A stretch of DNA of 64,000 nucleotides from Trebouxia sp. TZW2008 (lineage: Eukaryota; Chlorophyta; Trebouxiophyceae; Trebouxiales; Trebouxiaceae): NCBI GenBank assembly GCA_002118135.1, contig BDIU01000179.1:186001-250000 (forward strand), given 5' to 3'. Positions 46,277 through 57,501 of this stretch are shown piece by piece (the stretch's first letter is position 1; each line of letters opens with the position of its first letter). A model generated the notes under the pieces. That model was not told the origin of the DNA. It did no database searches and was given only the letters and a program-made list of their open reading frames with translations. The translations under genes and the position numbers were made by a program.

Positions 46277-49200
46277 ATGAAGCAGGCAAATGGGCACACC
46301 AATGGTCACACAAACGGCACTGCAAATGGCCACACTAACGGGCATGCAGCCGCTCGAGAGCCTGTCAGCAAACCGGGCATCAATGCGCTGTCGATTCTGA
46401 GAGTAGTGCTGCTGCTGATAGCATGGGCGGCAATAGTGCCGTTCCTGTTCGAACTCATGAGTATTGTCCTTGCGTCGTGGAGGTGAGGCAGTCCGTCGAT
46501 GCTGGTTGCTGTCGACGCGTTTGCAGGGGGGGCGCAGCCAGCGGCAGCCATCTATTTGATCTGCGTTTCGACTTGAAACGTGTTCCTGCAGATACTATAC
46601 CGATGCCGACGGTCTGTACAATGGCTTCTGGTCAACGAACGGGGAAAAGCTCGTCATCGTAGACGATATGGCCAACTCGACGCTGTTATCGCTCAGCCTA
46701 CTGAATGATGGCTACTTTGCACAGTTCATGATATGGTGGTGGGTTCCCACAACCGCAGCCGTGATGTGCGTGGCTGCATTGCCAGCCGTGCCCTACGCAA
46801 AGCGCGTCGGCGTTCGTGGCGCCTTGGCTTCTCTTGTGCATAAGGTCAGCAGAATTTGACAATGTCTGCTCAAAGCTTAGCTGCAGAAGCTGGAAACTAT
46901 CAGAAGCTCAAACTTCAAGTGGCATACTGGATTGCAGCACAACAAGTCGATCCAGTGACAGCTGCAAATGGCAAATGGCATATATATTCCACTGCAGCAT
47001 AGCATTTCAACTGTGTAGCAGTTGAACATGGCACATCTCTCTCTCATCACAGTGCAGCTGCAAATTCAATATGTGGCAGCAGTACGTGTACCGGCATATT
47101 GCACTGCAGCAATTGTCTGAAACTTGACAGCTGAACATAGCATATTACAGTGCAGCACCAAAATCAATGAGTGGCGGCTGAAAATTGCATACTGTGTTGC
47201 AGGGCAAGGCCATTGGGGCCTTTCAGCTATACCCAAGGTCATTTTGGATGTGGTTTGCTGGTGGCATGACTGTGACAGAGTTCTTCTTGTTGGGAGTGTG
47301 GATTGTTCTGCACTGTGTCATGCTGTGGAATTGGTACAAGTACTATGTTAAGAGCTATGATTACGGTAGGCTGACATGTCTGACCTGTCTCTGCAAATGT
47401 ACTTGAGCTTGGCCAATTTTGCCCAAGTGTACATGCTTGCACCAGATCACAGTCACATTTGAAATGACCCGCTACGTTTCTGTGAATGTCTCTGCTGCAC
47501 CATGCTGCTGTGTCTACAGTTTCAAACACGTGCATGGTCAACAGTCAGTATCAATGTGTCACGGTGTAAATTGTTGGGCGCCAATTCTGTGTTGTGCTGT
47601 TATGTGTTTGAGTCAAAATGTGGGTGCACATCAGCAGAAAATTTGCATGTATCTGAGCTTAATGCGCGTGCTGCAGTGAACGATGTGATTGGCATGGACT
47701 TTGCCATTCCCAGAAAGCAGGTCAACCTAGAAAGGTACTGCACTGCTGCCTGCTTTGTCACTTCAATCCTTGTGCACGAGACAATAGGTCAGATGCAGCA
47801 AGGTTTCAGGGATTTCATAAGCAAATGAACATGCTGTATGACACAGTGTGTACTGCACTAAGCCGTGTCACTTTGACCCCTGCGCGTGAGACAAGAGGTC
47901 AAATGCAGCAAGGTTTCAGGATATACCACAAGCAAATGAATGCAGCCTGTGTGACACAGTTTGTACTGCATCAAATCACATCAGTAGCCAATCACTCAAA
48001 CAATTGCTTAATGCAGGGTGGCGCTATCATTTGGGTGGTTGTGCTTCTTGGACTTGTCAGTACTATTCTGGCCAATTGCCCACAACAGCTTCTTACACAC
48101 TGTGACAGGCATCCCATATGCTGGTCTTATCAGATTCCACCAGTGAGTGCTTTTGCCCCTTGCAGGTTTTTTTTCTTGTTTGCAAAGGCTAACTGGAGGT
48201 TGCTGTCATGCTGATCATCTGGGCAACACGGTGCCTCTCGCATTTGCTGATTACTCTTTAAGTGTTTGAAGCATATGACTGTTGAGCTGAGCGGTGTTGT
48301 AGACTTGATAAGTGTGAAACACTCGGTCTGACAGGACTGCTTGCTCATATTTCAAAGCTGTCAATGCATGCATGCACTCATCACTCAAGCTGCTTGGTTG
48401 GCCTATGGAATGAGAAGTGCTCTGCCTGAATGCGTGGGTGATGTGCAGGTGGGTTGGTCACACCACCATGTGGTCAACAACATTCCATGGTATCTTGTAC
48501 TACATCTACTGGGGCATTGACAAGGACATCAAGTAAGTCTGCTGAGACCGCCCCATTGCTGATATCACCATATCATCATATGTATAAGGAAATGTGCAAA
48601 CACACATAGCTTACATGTTTACTCAATCTGCTCTACGGGTTTCACACGATCTTGATTTGTTGCTGCTCATGATCATACTCTGCAGCGCTGTGCTGTGCGG
48701 CGTGTCGGTGCCTGCAGGCATCGTTGCACATTGCACATTCTTTCCATCATTCATACGTCCCTTGTCAAGGCTTTTGCCTAGTACTATTAGAGAGTCTGTG
48801 AGAGCTGCTTTCTGCCTTCTCCTGATCACCTGCATCATCGTCTCAGCAACTTCCGCTCAGCCGGGTGCTGTACTTCTGCAGCAGCTGGGCCAAGTTCGCC
48901 AACTTGGGCATAGTTGAGGCCATATTGCCTGCATCTGTATTTTGCAATGACTTGTGTTGTGGCTGAACAACCTAATGTGTCAATGCAGTGGCTGGGCCAA
49001 GTTTGCTGACTGGGGTATTGTTGAAGCCATCAACAACCTGGCGGGCTCTGTGTCTTGGTTCTTTGGCATTGCCCTGTGGATCACCAGTTTCAACTACATT
49101 AGAAGACGCTGGTACCAGGTGACCCTGCAGCCCTTAGCTGGCCATGTTCTGATATTTGCTTGCACCAATTATTCAATCCAGCATGGTTGATGTTTCTGCC

Positions 49201-52200
49201 TGCAATACCCTGTAGGCATCTTAGCTGGCAGGGTGTGAGTTTGTCTTGCATCAAGTGATATCGTCGGCTTCCAGCTCAACTGATAACCTTCCACAGTGAG
49301 CTGCATCAATCGTTGCCATTTAGTAGAGGATTCCCCTGATCTGGCTTGTCTGCATGTCACTCAGCTTTCCAACCTGTACTGCATCTGATAGTATGCCACG
49401 GCCACTATGACAAACTGATGGCTGATGGCTACTCATTTGCATGCAGCTCTTCCATTCAGTCCACATGATTGGGTTCCTGGGCTATGTGCTGTTTGCCATC
49501 GTCCACTACCCTGGCATGTGGGCGTCTACTGTTCCAGGTGAGTCATAAGTAGTCTAACATCTTTAGCCAGTTGCTTTGTCCAAGTTGATTTCTGTACAGT
49601 ATCTTACTGCTCTAATGCTCCTTTGCACGACCTGCAACTGCTCTGGTCATACCTATTGACCAGAGCGGCTTTTGTACAGTGAGCTATCATGGCTTCTCTG
49701 GCAGCAAGCAGTGAGAATGTCCTGCGTGCGTATGTGCAGGGCTGCTGCTGTACGCTGCTGATGTCGCCTTCCGCATGTGCCAGTCCAGCAATGTCACAAT
49801 GGTCAAGGCGTGGCGGGTCATCGGCAAGGGTAACAACAGAACCATTGTCATGACCCTCCCTGTTGACAAGGTACAACGCAGTTATAACATATGATGACGC
49901 ATGTACTGACTGCATGCAAACGCCATGTCAGTACACATTTGATACTAGTTACCGCAACTTCTGTAAGCTTTTGGCAAGTCACCAGCAAGGGCAACACCAA
50001 AACCATTGTCATGACCCTACCTGTTGACAAGGTATGCTGTAAACTCTGCATGCAAATACTAAATACTGTGTCAATGTCTTTTGTCCATGATCAATGCAGC
50101 ATCACCTGTGCTTGTCTTCTTCAATTGCTGACTAGCATTTTTACACTGCCTTGTCGCGTCGGACACAACTTAGGTCATTGTACATTGAGGACACATTTCA
50201 CATTAGTGATGCTGCCTTGCCATGCAAAGAAGGACTCTGTATTCCTGCCATGATTGTTGCATTTGCCATTTAGTCATATTTGCCTTGCCTGTTTACTTTC
50301 CTCGTGGTCGGTAGTGGTGAGTAAGCGAATTACGATTGAGCGACGCGTCAGCGTTCCATGCAAAGAAGGACTGGGGTCACAGATTGCTAGCCTTCAAGCA
50401 GGCTTGGCTGGTTGCCAAACCTCAACATAAACTGTGTCAATTTTAATGATTCAGGATGTGGTTCAGAAGCCCATGCACGACTACTTCATCAACTTCCCCG
50501 GTGTGTCACGCTGGCACTGGCATCCCCTGACCTGCCTGTACCCCCAGGGGGCGGCTCAGGGGTCAGTCACATTTGCCATGAAAGAGAAAGGCAAATGGAG
50601 TCAGGTGAATGAGTTGTTCATGCGTGTTGTTCATGCAACTGTACATGCATACAATAACTTCTTTTTGTAAGGACATTCGATTACAGAACATTCTCAATGT
50701 AAGCAGAATGCAACTGATAACCAATCACTGCATTCTGAATGCAGTGGCACCTCTGAGCGGGGACCATTCCGCGTAAGGACAGCTTTCTTGGAAACCAAAG
50801 CAGTCGCTATAAAGAGAAAGCATTGTGCATGCAAAAACTGCCAACCAGTAACTCCTCATTATTCATTGTCCTGGGAGCTGCCTGTGTTTGCCTCATGGCA
50901 GCCCCTCGCAGATCCAGACCAGTATTCAAAAGTCAATCTGTCAAGCTGTTCCTGATGCCCACAGCCTGCAAGCTTTTCTTGGCAGAGGAGACAGTCAGTC
51001 AAGTCATTTGCAAGCTGACTTTGCCAGTATTTCTTTTGCCTGTATCACCTCAATAGGCTCTTCACATGGTGCAACTCTACAGCAAAAGCACCCTTGCACC
51101 TGGTTTAGCTCAGCAAGCATGCTCGCTTGATTCCCTTCTGACAATACTGTTGCACTGTTTGCAGTCTGTGATTGACGAGATCATCAGGAAGGAGCATGTG
51201 GCTGTCAGGGTGAATGGACCAATGGGAGGCGAGAGCATCCTCAGTGAGAACTACGACCAGCTGCTCTTCATCGCCGGAGGTGTTGCGGTAAGCTTGGCAC
51301 AACGTCAAAGTACATGATGTTGTGTGTTGCACTAACATCCTCAGCGAGAACTACGACCAGCTGCTCTTCATTGCTGGAGGTGTTGCGGTAAGTGCAGCAT
51401 GCTGCCATACATTGAATTGATTGATGCCGTTCGATGCTGCATGAGCATCCTCAGCGAAAAGTATGACCAGCTGTTATTGTTTGCTGGAGGTGTTGCGGTA
51501 AGTGAGGCATGCTGCCATACATTGTATTGATGCGCTTGTATGGTGGTGTCTTGTGCTGTAATGGCTGCATGGGAGGCGAAAGCATCCTCACTGACTCAGA
51601 TTTTGGAAATCCACAATCAGCTGCTGTTCATTGCTGGAGGCATCGCAGTAAGCCTGGCATGGTTTTGTGCTGAATCCCGCTCATGTTGGGTGATGTGCTG
51701 CTCTGCTTTGCTGAAGCTGGTTGCAGTTTGTGCAGCATGCTGCCATGCCACCTCATGGTGACAATGTCAGAAGTCATGCTGCTGGCATGTGCATGCACTG
51801 CACAACAAGATGTGCTGAGCTTTCAGACTCTAATAGCAGAATTCAACTTGGTGAAACACCTGGGGATTCTGTCAGACTGATCGCACCCATCCCTGGATGT
51901 GCATGATGACTGCTCGTTGACCATGTTGGTGTGTGGGCAAGGCTGAGAGGCAAGAGTTGCAATGTTGTGCTGCAGGCCACACCTATGCTGACTGTGATTG
52001 AGGACCTAGTACACAGGCGCAGCCAAGGCGGTGTTGCTGCTGGTGTGGTGCCACAGGGTGTCAGGTTGATTTGGAGCAGCAGGGAACGTGAAGAGTTCAC
52101 ACTCATCAGTGAAGCTATCATGTCTGCTGCCAGGTACATCCCTCCTCTGCTTCACTTTATTTGGAATGTGGAGAGACAAATGCATAGCAACTCAAGTGCA

Positions 52201-55200
52201 TGCTCATGAGCATAACTACCATGTCAGCTGCGAGGTACATCCCTCGTCGTGCTTCATTCTAATCATGTATCAATTGCTCTTACTGTTATTGCAAACTATT
52301 TACTCTGGTGGTCATTTGCCCATCACTGTCTCTGTACACCTCTTGCGCTGGCCAAAATGAATAGCAATATGATATTGCATTTTGTTGAGTTGACACAAAG
52401 GCTGGCTGAACAATGCATGTGACACGATTTCAATGACAGTTGCTGCTGTCATACACCAAAGTCAGCGTAATCATCTACAGGCTCATGGTTTCTTTGTCTG
52501 CCGCAGCTGCGGGGATGGGTGGCTTCAGATTGACTTGATCTACTCAGTCAGCGTTACTGTGCTTGTGCATCCGCATTTAAATGAGCACAAAAGTTTGCAG
52601 CTGAAAAAGTACTATTGTGTTTGTTTGCTGATGCAGCTGTGGTGATGGATGGCTTCAGTTTGATCTGATCTCCGCCGATACAGCAACCACGCCTGTCCAT
52701 CAGCATCAACATCAAGATGAGCACACAATCTGTATTTGAAAGGAAACTAATGTGTTTGTTTGCTGATGTAGCTGTGGAGATGGGTGGCTACAGATTGACC
52801 TGATCTACTCTGGCAGCGTAAACGTGCCTGTCCACCAGCAACTGAAGGGTACCCCTGACCAGCTGACGGTAAGACAACAGTCCATGCACAGGCTCACTGC
52901 CTCTTGCATGTTGTTTAAGAGCTCGCCTTCACATGTTGTATTCATCTGCAAGGTCTACACGCCACATTCTGCAGTTGGCTCAGCCAAACATATGTGACCT
53001 TCTACACCACTTGCCAAGGAGTGTGTTGAGCTTTCAATGCGGTGGATGCATACCTCCAAAACCTTGCGCCTGCAAATAGCACAGTTGCTGGGCTCCCACA
53101 ATTCTGCGGCAAAATGTCAGTTGCCATCAAACCCTCTGTGTTGCCGGACCCACAGAATCACACGCTATTGTAAGCAAGGCAAGGAAGCTAGCAACCAGCA
53201 GCTGGCTAATTAGACACACTTGATCGCAGGCCAACAAGATGGGTCCAGAAGGGGCAGCAGTACAAGAATTGGTGCACGCCCAACCAGAGGGCAAAACCTT
53301 CTTTAAGGGAGGCCAGAACGGCGTGGCCCTCAGCTCCAGCCCTATCACTGCGGGCAGCTGTCCCCTGAAGTTCCCTGGAACTTCTGCATTGTTCTGGGAC
53401 AGAGTCAGGTGAGCAGATGAGTTCAAGGCATTCTGCACTCCTGTCAATGAACTGAAGAGCATCAACATCTCATGTGATGCAATCAGCATGTTCTGAGACA
53501 TAGTCAGATGGGCATATGCAATTGCAATCTCCACTTCCGTCATCTGTTTGCAGATTTGTCATCTGCTTGTATGAAACCCCATCACAGCTGTCCTCTCAAG
53601 TTCCGTTGAAATTGTTTCATGATATAGACCCTGGATGTTGTGCAGGCCTATTCAGCATTGAACAGCTCGCACCTGATGCTATGCACCATAATGTCTTTTG
53701 CCTTCTTTGCATCAATCCTGTCCAACGGCATGTGTGTTGAGTACTTGTCAGAACTTCAATACATTCCGAGGACTCAAGCTGTGGCAGTTGTGCAGGCCTA
53801 TTCAGCCCAAGGCTTTGAACGGCTTCCACCTGGCGCTGTGCACCATCCTGTCCTTTGTTGGAGCCTTCTTTGCAGCAATCCTGGCCAACGCCATGTACAT
53901 TGAGTACTACACATCATTCCCATCAAACAGGCGCTACTGGCAGGTCGGTCAGTGCACTGTCATAAGCATCTTGTTACACATTGATTACATTCACTGAAGT
54001 GCTCTTCATTGCAGTAGTTCATTCTGTGACGTACTTGCATGGATTTGATATTAAATATTGGCCCCAGCGCACTCGTATTGTACAATTTACACTGCATCTC
54101 ACTAGTTCACACTTTCAAATGCTGCATATCGAGGATCACGTGTGGTGATTCGATCATTGTGTTTATTTGTGATGTGCATCATGTTCCCATGCCTATTCAC
54201 AATTTTGCATGCACCAGCCTGTGGCAACACATACCCTTGTGATAACCTATTAAGCCGCGTTCTCCACTGCGGTGCCTCAGCTGCATTTTGGTTGCTTGAT
54301 TGCTCTTGTTTTGCCTGATTAGACCAATTGCAGCGATGCATCATCTAATTAAGGCAAGCAATTTAGTAAGACACAGCAGGCAGTAGTGTCAGGGAGCAAC
54401 GTCTTTGATGTTCTGTGATTGGCTGCCGATATCACCTACAAGAGGGAGGCAACATTCAGTGCTGGATAGAATGTGGTGGTTCTGCCTGTTATCACTGTGA
54501 ACAGGCCAAATCTTTGTGGCTTGCTGCCTTGGCTCATGAAAATCCAAAACACAACACAACACAACACAACAAAAAAAGAACCACAAACCAAAACAAAAAC
54601 AGGCATTGACAATATTGTTTGTATTGCAGCCTGGCTTGGTGATCTTCTGCCTCATTCTGGTGATGTCTTTGGGTCTGCCCCTCATCCTGGTTGTGTTCCC
54701 AGTACAGTTGTTCAGGTAAAATGCTGCTCTATCTTTGCATCATTCAACTCTGCCTATACAGTTACTTTGCTTACATGCGCTCATTCAGGTCGTGTTCCCC
54801 GTGCATCTCTTCAGGGGAAAATACTGTTTTGTTATTGTGACAAGTATCTGCTGTGCCTGTGATGCTCATGAGTGCTTGAGGCTTGAGGCAACATGAGTTG
54901 AGTCCCAGAAGCTTGCTGTCTGCACAATGTATTGCGCTGGTATCACATACCTGAGAGCAGTTCTGCTGGAGAGCAGTCCCAGGCGTGGAGTGCTTTCCAG
55001 ATTGCCTGCACTTTGCATCAAAACTCAGCAGCAGTCCTGTTCATCTGTCTGTTTAACTCTGCAAAAAAGCATGCTACTCAGGCTCAAAGGCCTTGCTGAG
55101 GACGCATAGTCATCAAGCAACTGTGTTCGATCAAGCCAGTCTGTACGCATGCTGATCTGCTGTTCTATATATCTGCTGTAACCAGCTGAGTTGCTTGTTG

Positions 55201-56584
55201 CAGGTACATCAGGTCTGGCAGCAAGGCCAACCGTGAGAAGGATGCCATTGTGATGAGCTCTGGCATGGAGCGCACAGCAGCCCTCCTCGTACTGCCCTGC
55301 CCCATCCTTGTGCCCTGCGCTATCTCCTGCCCTGCCCTGCCTGTGTCTTGCCCTTCGCGCCCTGCCCTGTCTGTTTTGCTCTGCCCGGCCTGGTTTGCCC
55401 TGCCCCTGCCCTGCCCTGCTGTGCCCCGCCCTGCTGTGTTCTGCCCAGTGCCCTGCCCTGTGACTGTCATTGCAAGTTGACCTCATGTTCAAAGCGCCTG
55501 CCATGCGCTGTACCCGCACCCCATGCTTGCACATTTTGCTCTTGACACGGGTGCTGTGTCTGTATCAGCACCTTATATGGCCCAATAATTGGATTGCCAC
55601 TTGGTGTCTTGCCATTGCAGCTTGCTTATTGCATTGCCATGCTCAATTTTGCCAAAATAGTGAGTTTTCTGCTTTATGCAGAGCAGGACAGTTGATCAAC
55701 CAAACAACAAACCTGTGTCACATCTCGGCAAATTTCAGCACAGGTCTTGCATGTCTTGTTCCCAACAAAGAAACTGCCATATGACTTGCTTGCTCTTCAC
55801 TGTTTTGTGACTGTGATCTTCGCCCTGCAGATGGATGAGACTGTAGGCTTTGCTGAGAGCGGCATGGCTCTGCCCATCAAGATTGGGCGCATGGACCTGA
55901 CAGCCACCTTGCAGGAGACCGTGGCCCGCCATTCCAAGTCTGAGCGTGTTGGCTTCTACATTGGAGGTACACCTTGCATGGCATTCATCAGCAGGCTGTT
56001 CCTTATTTTTTTTCTCCTTTGTTTTCTTTTTTGGTTACAGGGAAGATGTCCATTCCCAGTAGGCAAACAGCCCACTGAGACACCAGACGAACCTGGCATG
56101 TTGTTCTGCATGCAGGCTGTTCTGATGCAAAGCTTTGCTACATGAGCATGTTGTTCTGGCACACTGCTTCGCTACATGACTGTTTGGGTCTGCTACAACC
56201 TTGTCAGCTTGCAGTGGCGTCGAGTCTTACCATGAGCATGTTGTTCTGGTACACTGCCTTGCTACAGGAGCACTATGCTCTGGTATGACCTTGTCAGCTT
56301 GCAGTGGCGTCGAGTTTTACCACTGGCAGGTACATGGACGCATTACACAGTTCAAGTTAACTTAGTAAACCTCCCTACAGGCTGACAAAGTCAGTACAGT
56401 GCAGAGCAGCTGCTTGCAGGCTTGTTTGTGGGTGAACTTTATTCACATCGACTATACTCAAAGTGACGGTGCATATGCAGGTCCAGAGAAGATGGTCAGG
56501 ACTGGTTGCCTGACAGCATGGGCCCTGAATGACAAGCGCAAGGGACCATACATAAATGTTCACAGAGCCACCTGGGAGTTGTGA
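46277..56584 (+). CDS. FRO: Ferric-chelate reductase (FRO-type, FAD/NADPH, haem b)
   Basis: Membrane flavocytochrome passing electrons from NADPH via FAD and two haems to ferric iron. About nineteen exons; those checked are 46277-46484, about 46592-46843, 47203-47366, 48016-48148, 48449-48532, 48987-49118, then near 49444, 49739, 50453, 51165, 51976, 52772, 53230, 53796, 54629, 55204, 55831 and 56482-56584. N-terminal NGHTNGHTNG tract and membrane helix. Ferric-reductase core: GIPYAGLIRFHQWVGHTTMW, FHGILYYIYWGI, and FHSVHMIGFLGYVLFAIVHY with the haem histidines. FAD site WHWHPLTCLYPQ; NAD-binding NGPMGGE and LLFIAGGVA-TPMLTVIEDL; a later pair of membrane helices (ALCTILSFVGAFFAAILANA and LVIFCLILVMSLGLPLILVV) as in plant FROs; end VGFYIGGPEKM. 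Exon order and motifs are secure; several boundaries are approximate. Confidence 0.92.
47765..47960 (+). repeat. Tandem duplication in FRO intron 4
   Basis: GAGACAATAGGTCAGATGCAGC and the next ~75 bp (CAAGGTTTCAGG..AAGCAAATGAA..TGTGTGACACAGT) occur twice, about 115 bp apart. It is noncoding. Confidence 0.8.
48870..48925 (+). repeat. Upstream 5' copy of FRO exon 7
   Basis: GCAGCTGGGCCAAGTTCGCC and following bases read SWAKFANLGIVEAI against GWAKFADWGIVEAI in the exon at about 48987, then diverge. Confidence 0.75.
49960..50031 (+). repeat. Downstream 3' copy of FRO exon 9
   Basis: TSKGNTKTIVMTLPVDK with GTATGC donor follows the intact exon's GKGNNRTIVMTLPVDK with GTACAA. The 5' part of the exon is absent. 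Confidence 0.85.
50650..50827 (+). mobile_element. MITE family A, complete copy in FRO intron 10
   Basis: TACAATAACTTCTTTTTGTA at the left, ATAAAGAGAAAGCATTGTG at the right, and central CACTGCATTCTGAATGCAG, as in the family. It lies 45 bp inside the intron, not at the donor. Confidence 0.75.
51337..51655 (+). repeat. Three downstream 3' copies of FRO exon 11
   Basis: Copies at about 51337-51388, 51446-51498 and 51578-51650 repeat SILSENYDQLLFIAGGVA, each followed by GTAAGT or GTAAGC. The first is nearly perfect. The third has several changes, including an insertion before the Asn-Gln codons. Confidence 0.88.
52500..52680 (+). repeat. Two upstream 5' copies of FRO exon 13
   Basis: CAGCTGCGGGGATGGGTGGC (52505) and CAGCTGTGGTGATGGATGGC (52635) precede the intact CAGCTGTGGAGATGGGTGGC (52771). 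They read CGDGWLQIDLIYS-like starts and lose the exon's 3' end. Spacing is about 130 bp. Confidence 0.85.
53635..53735 (+). repeat. Upstream copy of FRO exon 15
   Basis: GTTGTGCAGGCCTATTCAGC and a degraded version of the membrane-helix codons precede the intact exon at about 53796 by ~155 bp. It keeps the acceptor and loses the donor. Confidence 0.8.
54555..54600 (+). repeat. ACAAC pentanucleotide and A-rich tract
   Basis: About five CACAA units, then AAAAAAAG and AAACC-rich sequence just before FRO exon 16. Confidence 0.85.
54783..54818 (+). repeat. Downstream 3' copy of FRO exon 16
   Basis: TCGTGTTCCCCGTGCATCTC then TTCAG copies the exon's VVFPVQLFR end; the donor has decayed to GGGGAA. 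Confidence 0.75.
55290..55475 (+). repeat. CCTGC-type simple repeat
   Basis: Imperfect CCTGCCCTG units fill about 185 bp immediately after FRO exon 17. The long frames across it on both strands are produced by the repeat. Confidence 0.9.
56100..56335 (+). repeat. Tandem duplications in FRO intron 18
   Basis: CATGAGCATGTTGTTCTGGC occurs at about 56142 and 56231, and CTTGTCAGCTTGCAGTGGCG at about 56201 and 56290. The period is about 89 bp. Confidence 0.85.
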
Positions 56585-57501
56585 TTTTCTTTTGCTTCTA
56601 TCATTTTCTTCACGCTGGACACAGCAGCAGCAGATTTTTGACTAATTCTGTGACTAGCAAAGAATAGCAAAAGAAGCAAAGATCCCATCAGACTATGCTG
56701 TGTTGGCAGTTTCCTCAGGGCTCATCGAAGCAGCAATTTGGGATTATGATGGGACCACAGATGCTGACCTGGATGACGCATCTGTGACATTTGCATTGCT
56801 GGCTTGCAGGATGACAAATTTACTGCATCACACAACTATTCAGCTTTCTGTTGCCTGCAGCCGAGATTTCATCTTATGCATAATTGCGAATAGACCGTGA
56901 CTGCATTACCTCCTAGAATGCATCGTCAGAAATGCATGGTCATTTGGTACCGTAGTCTATTGACTTGATGCTATGTAAAAAACTGTTCTGCTTTTATGCT
57001 ACAAGTGATGCCATCTGCAATGTTGCACTGCAATGTGCAAGCAATTTTGCATTCTGCTCAGTATGAGTGAGAACTTCTGACTGCGACACCAACAAAGCAG
57101 CAGCGCATTTTTGTGATGACGTTGTACTCTCCAGATGCAGCTTCAACATGCACGCCTGATTGTGCATGCACTGAGTAAGCAATGGAACGTCGACGCGTCG
57201 CTCAGTGATCCATGCACTCACCAACACAATGTGCGTTCATGCATCTGACAGTGGGTGTCCAACATGCTGTGCTGGGCGTGCTGTGCATCGTGCTGTGAGG
57301 CAACTTCATCGTAATCGTGTATGCGCCGCAGCAGACCTCGAGTAGTAAACGCACGTGCATAAGCGAGACTTGTAGCGCATCTCCGAGCCACAAGCCCGCT
57401 CGCGCATCACATTCTGTTCCTTTGCTGTCTGTTCGCACTCTTCGCTGCACCTCTGCATTGCACGCATCCGTGCTAGCTGACTTAAGAGCCAGTACCGCGC
57501 C
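56585..57501. promoter_or_regulatory. Intergenic region, FRO 3' end / PDC promoter
   Basis: FRO 3' untranslated region followed by the PDC promoter. The last 250 bp before 57502 are richer in C and G than the rest, as around the other start codons in this window. No separate gene is seen. Confidence 0.4.

Noticed and set aside
55025..55534. Gly/Arg/Gln-rich 169-residue frame on the minus strand
   Set aside because: Lies over the CCTGC simple repeat and antisense to FRO exon 17; a composition artefact.
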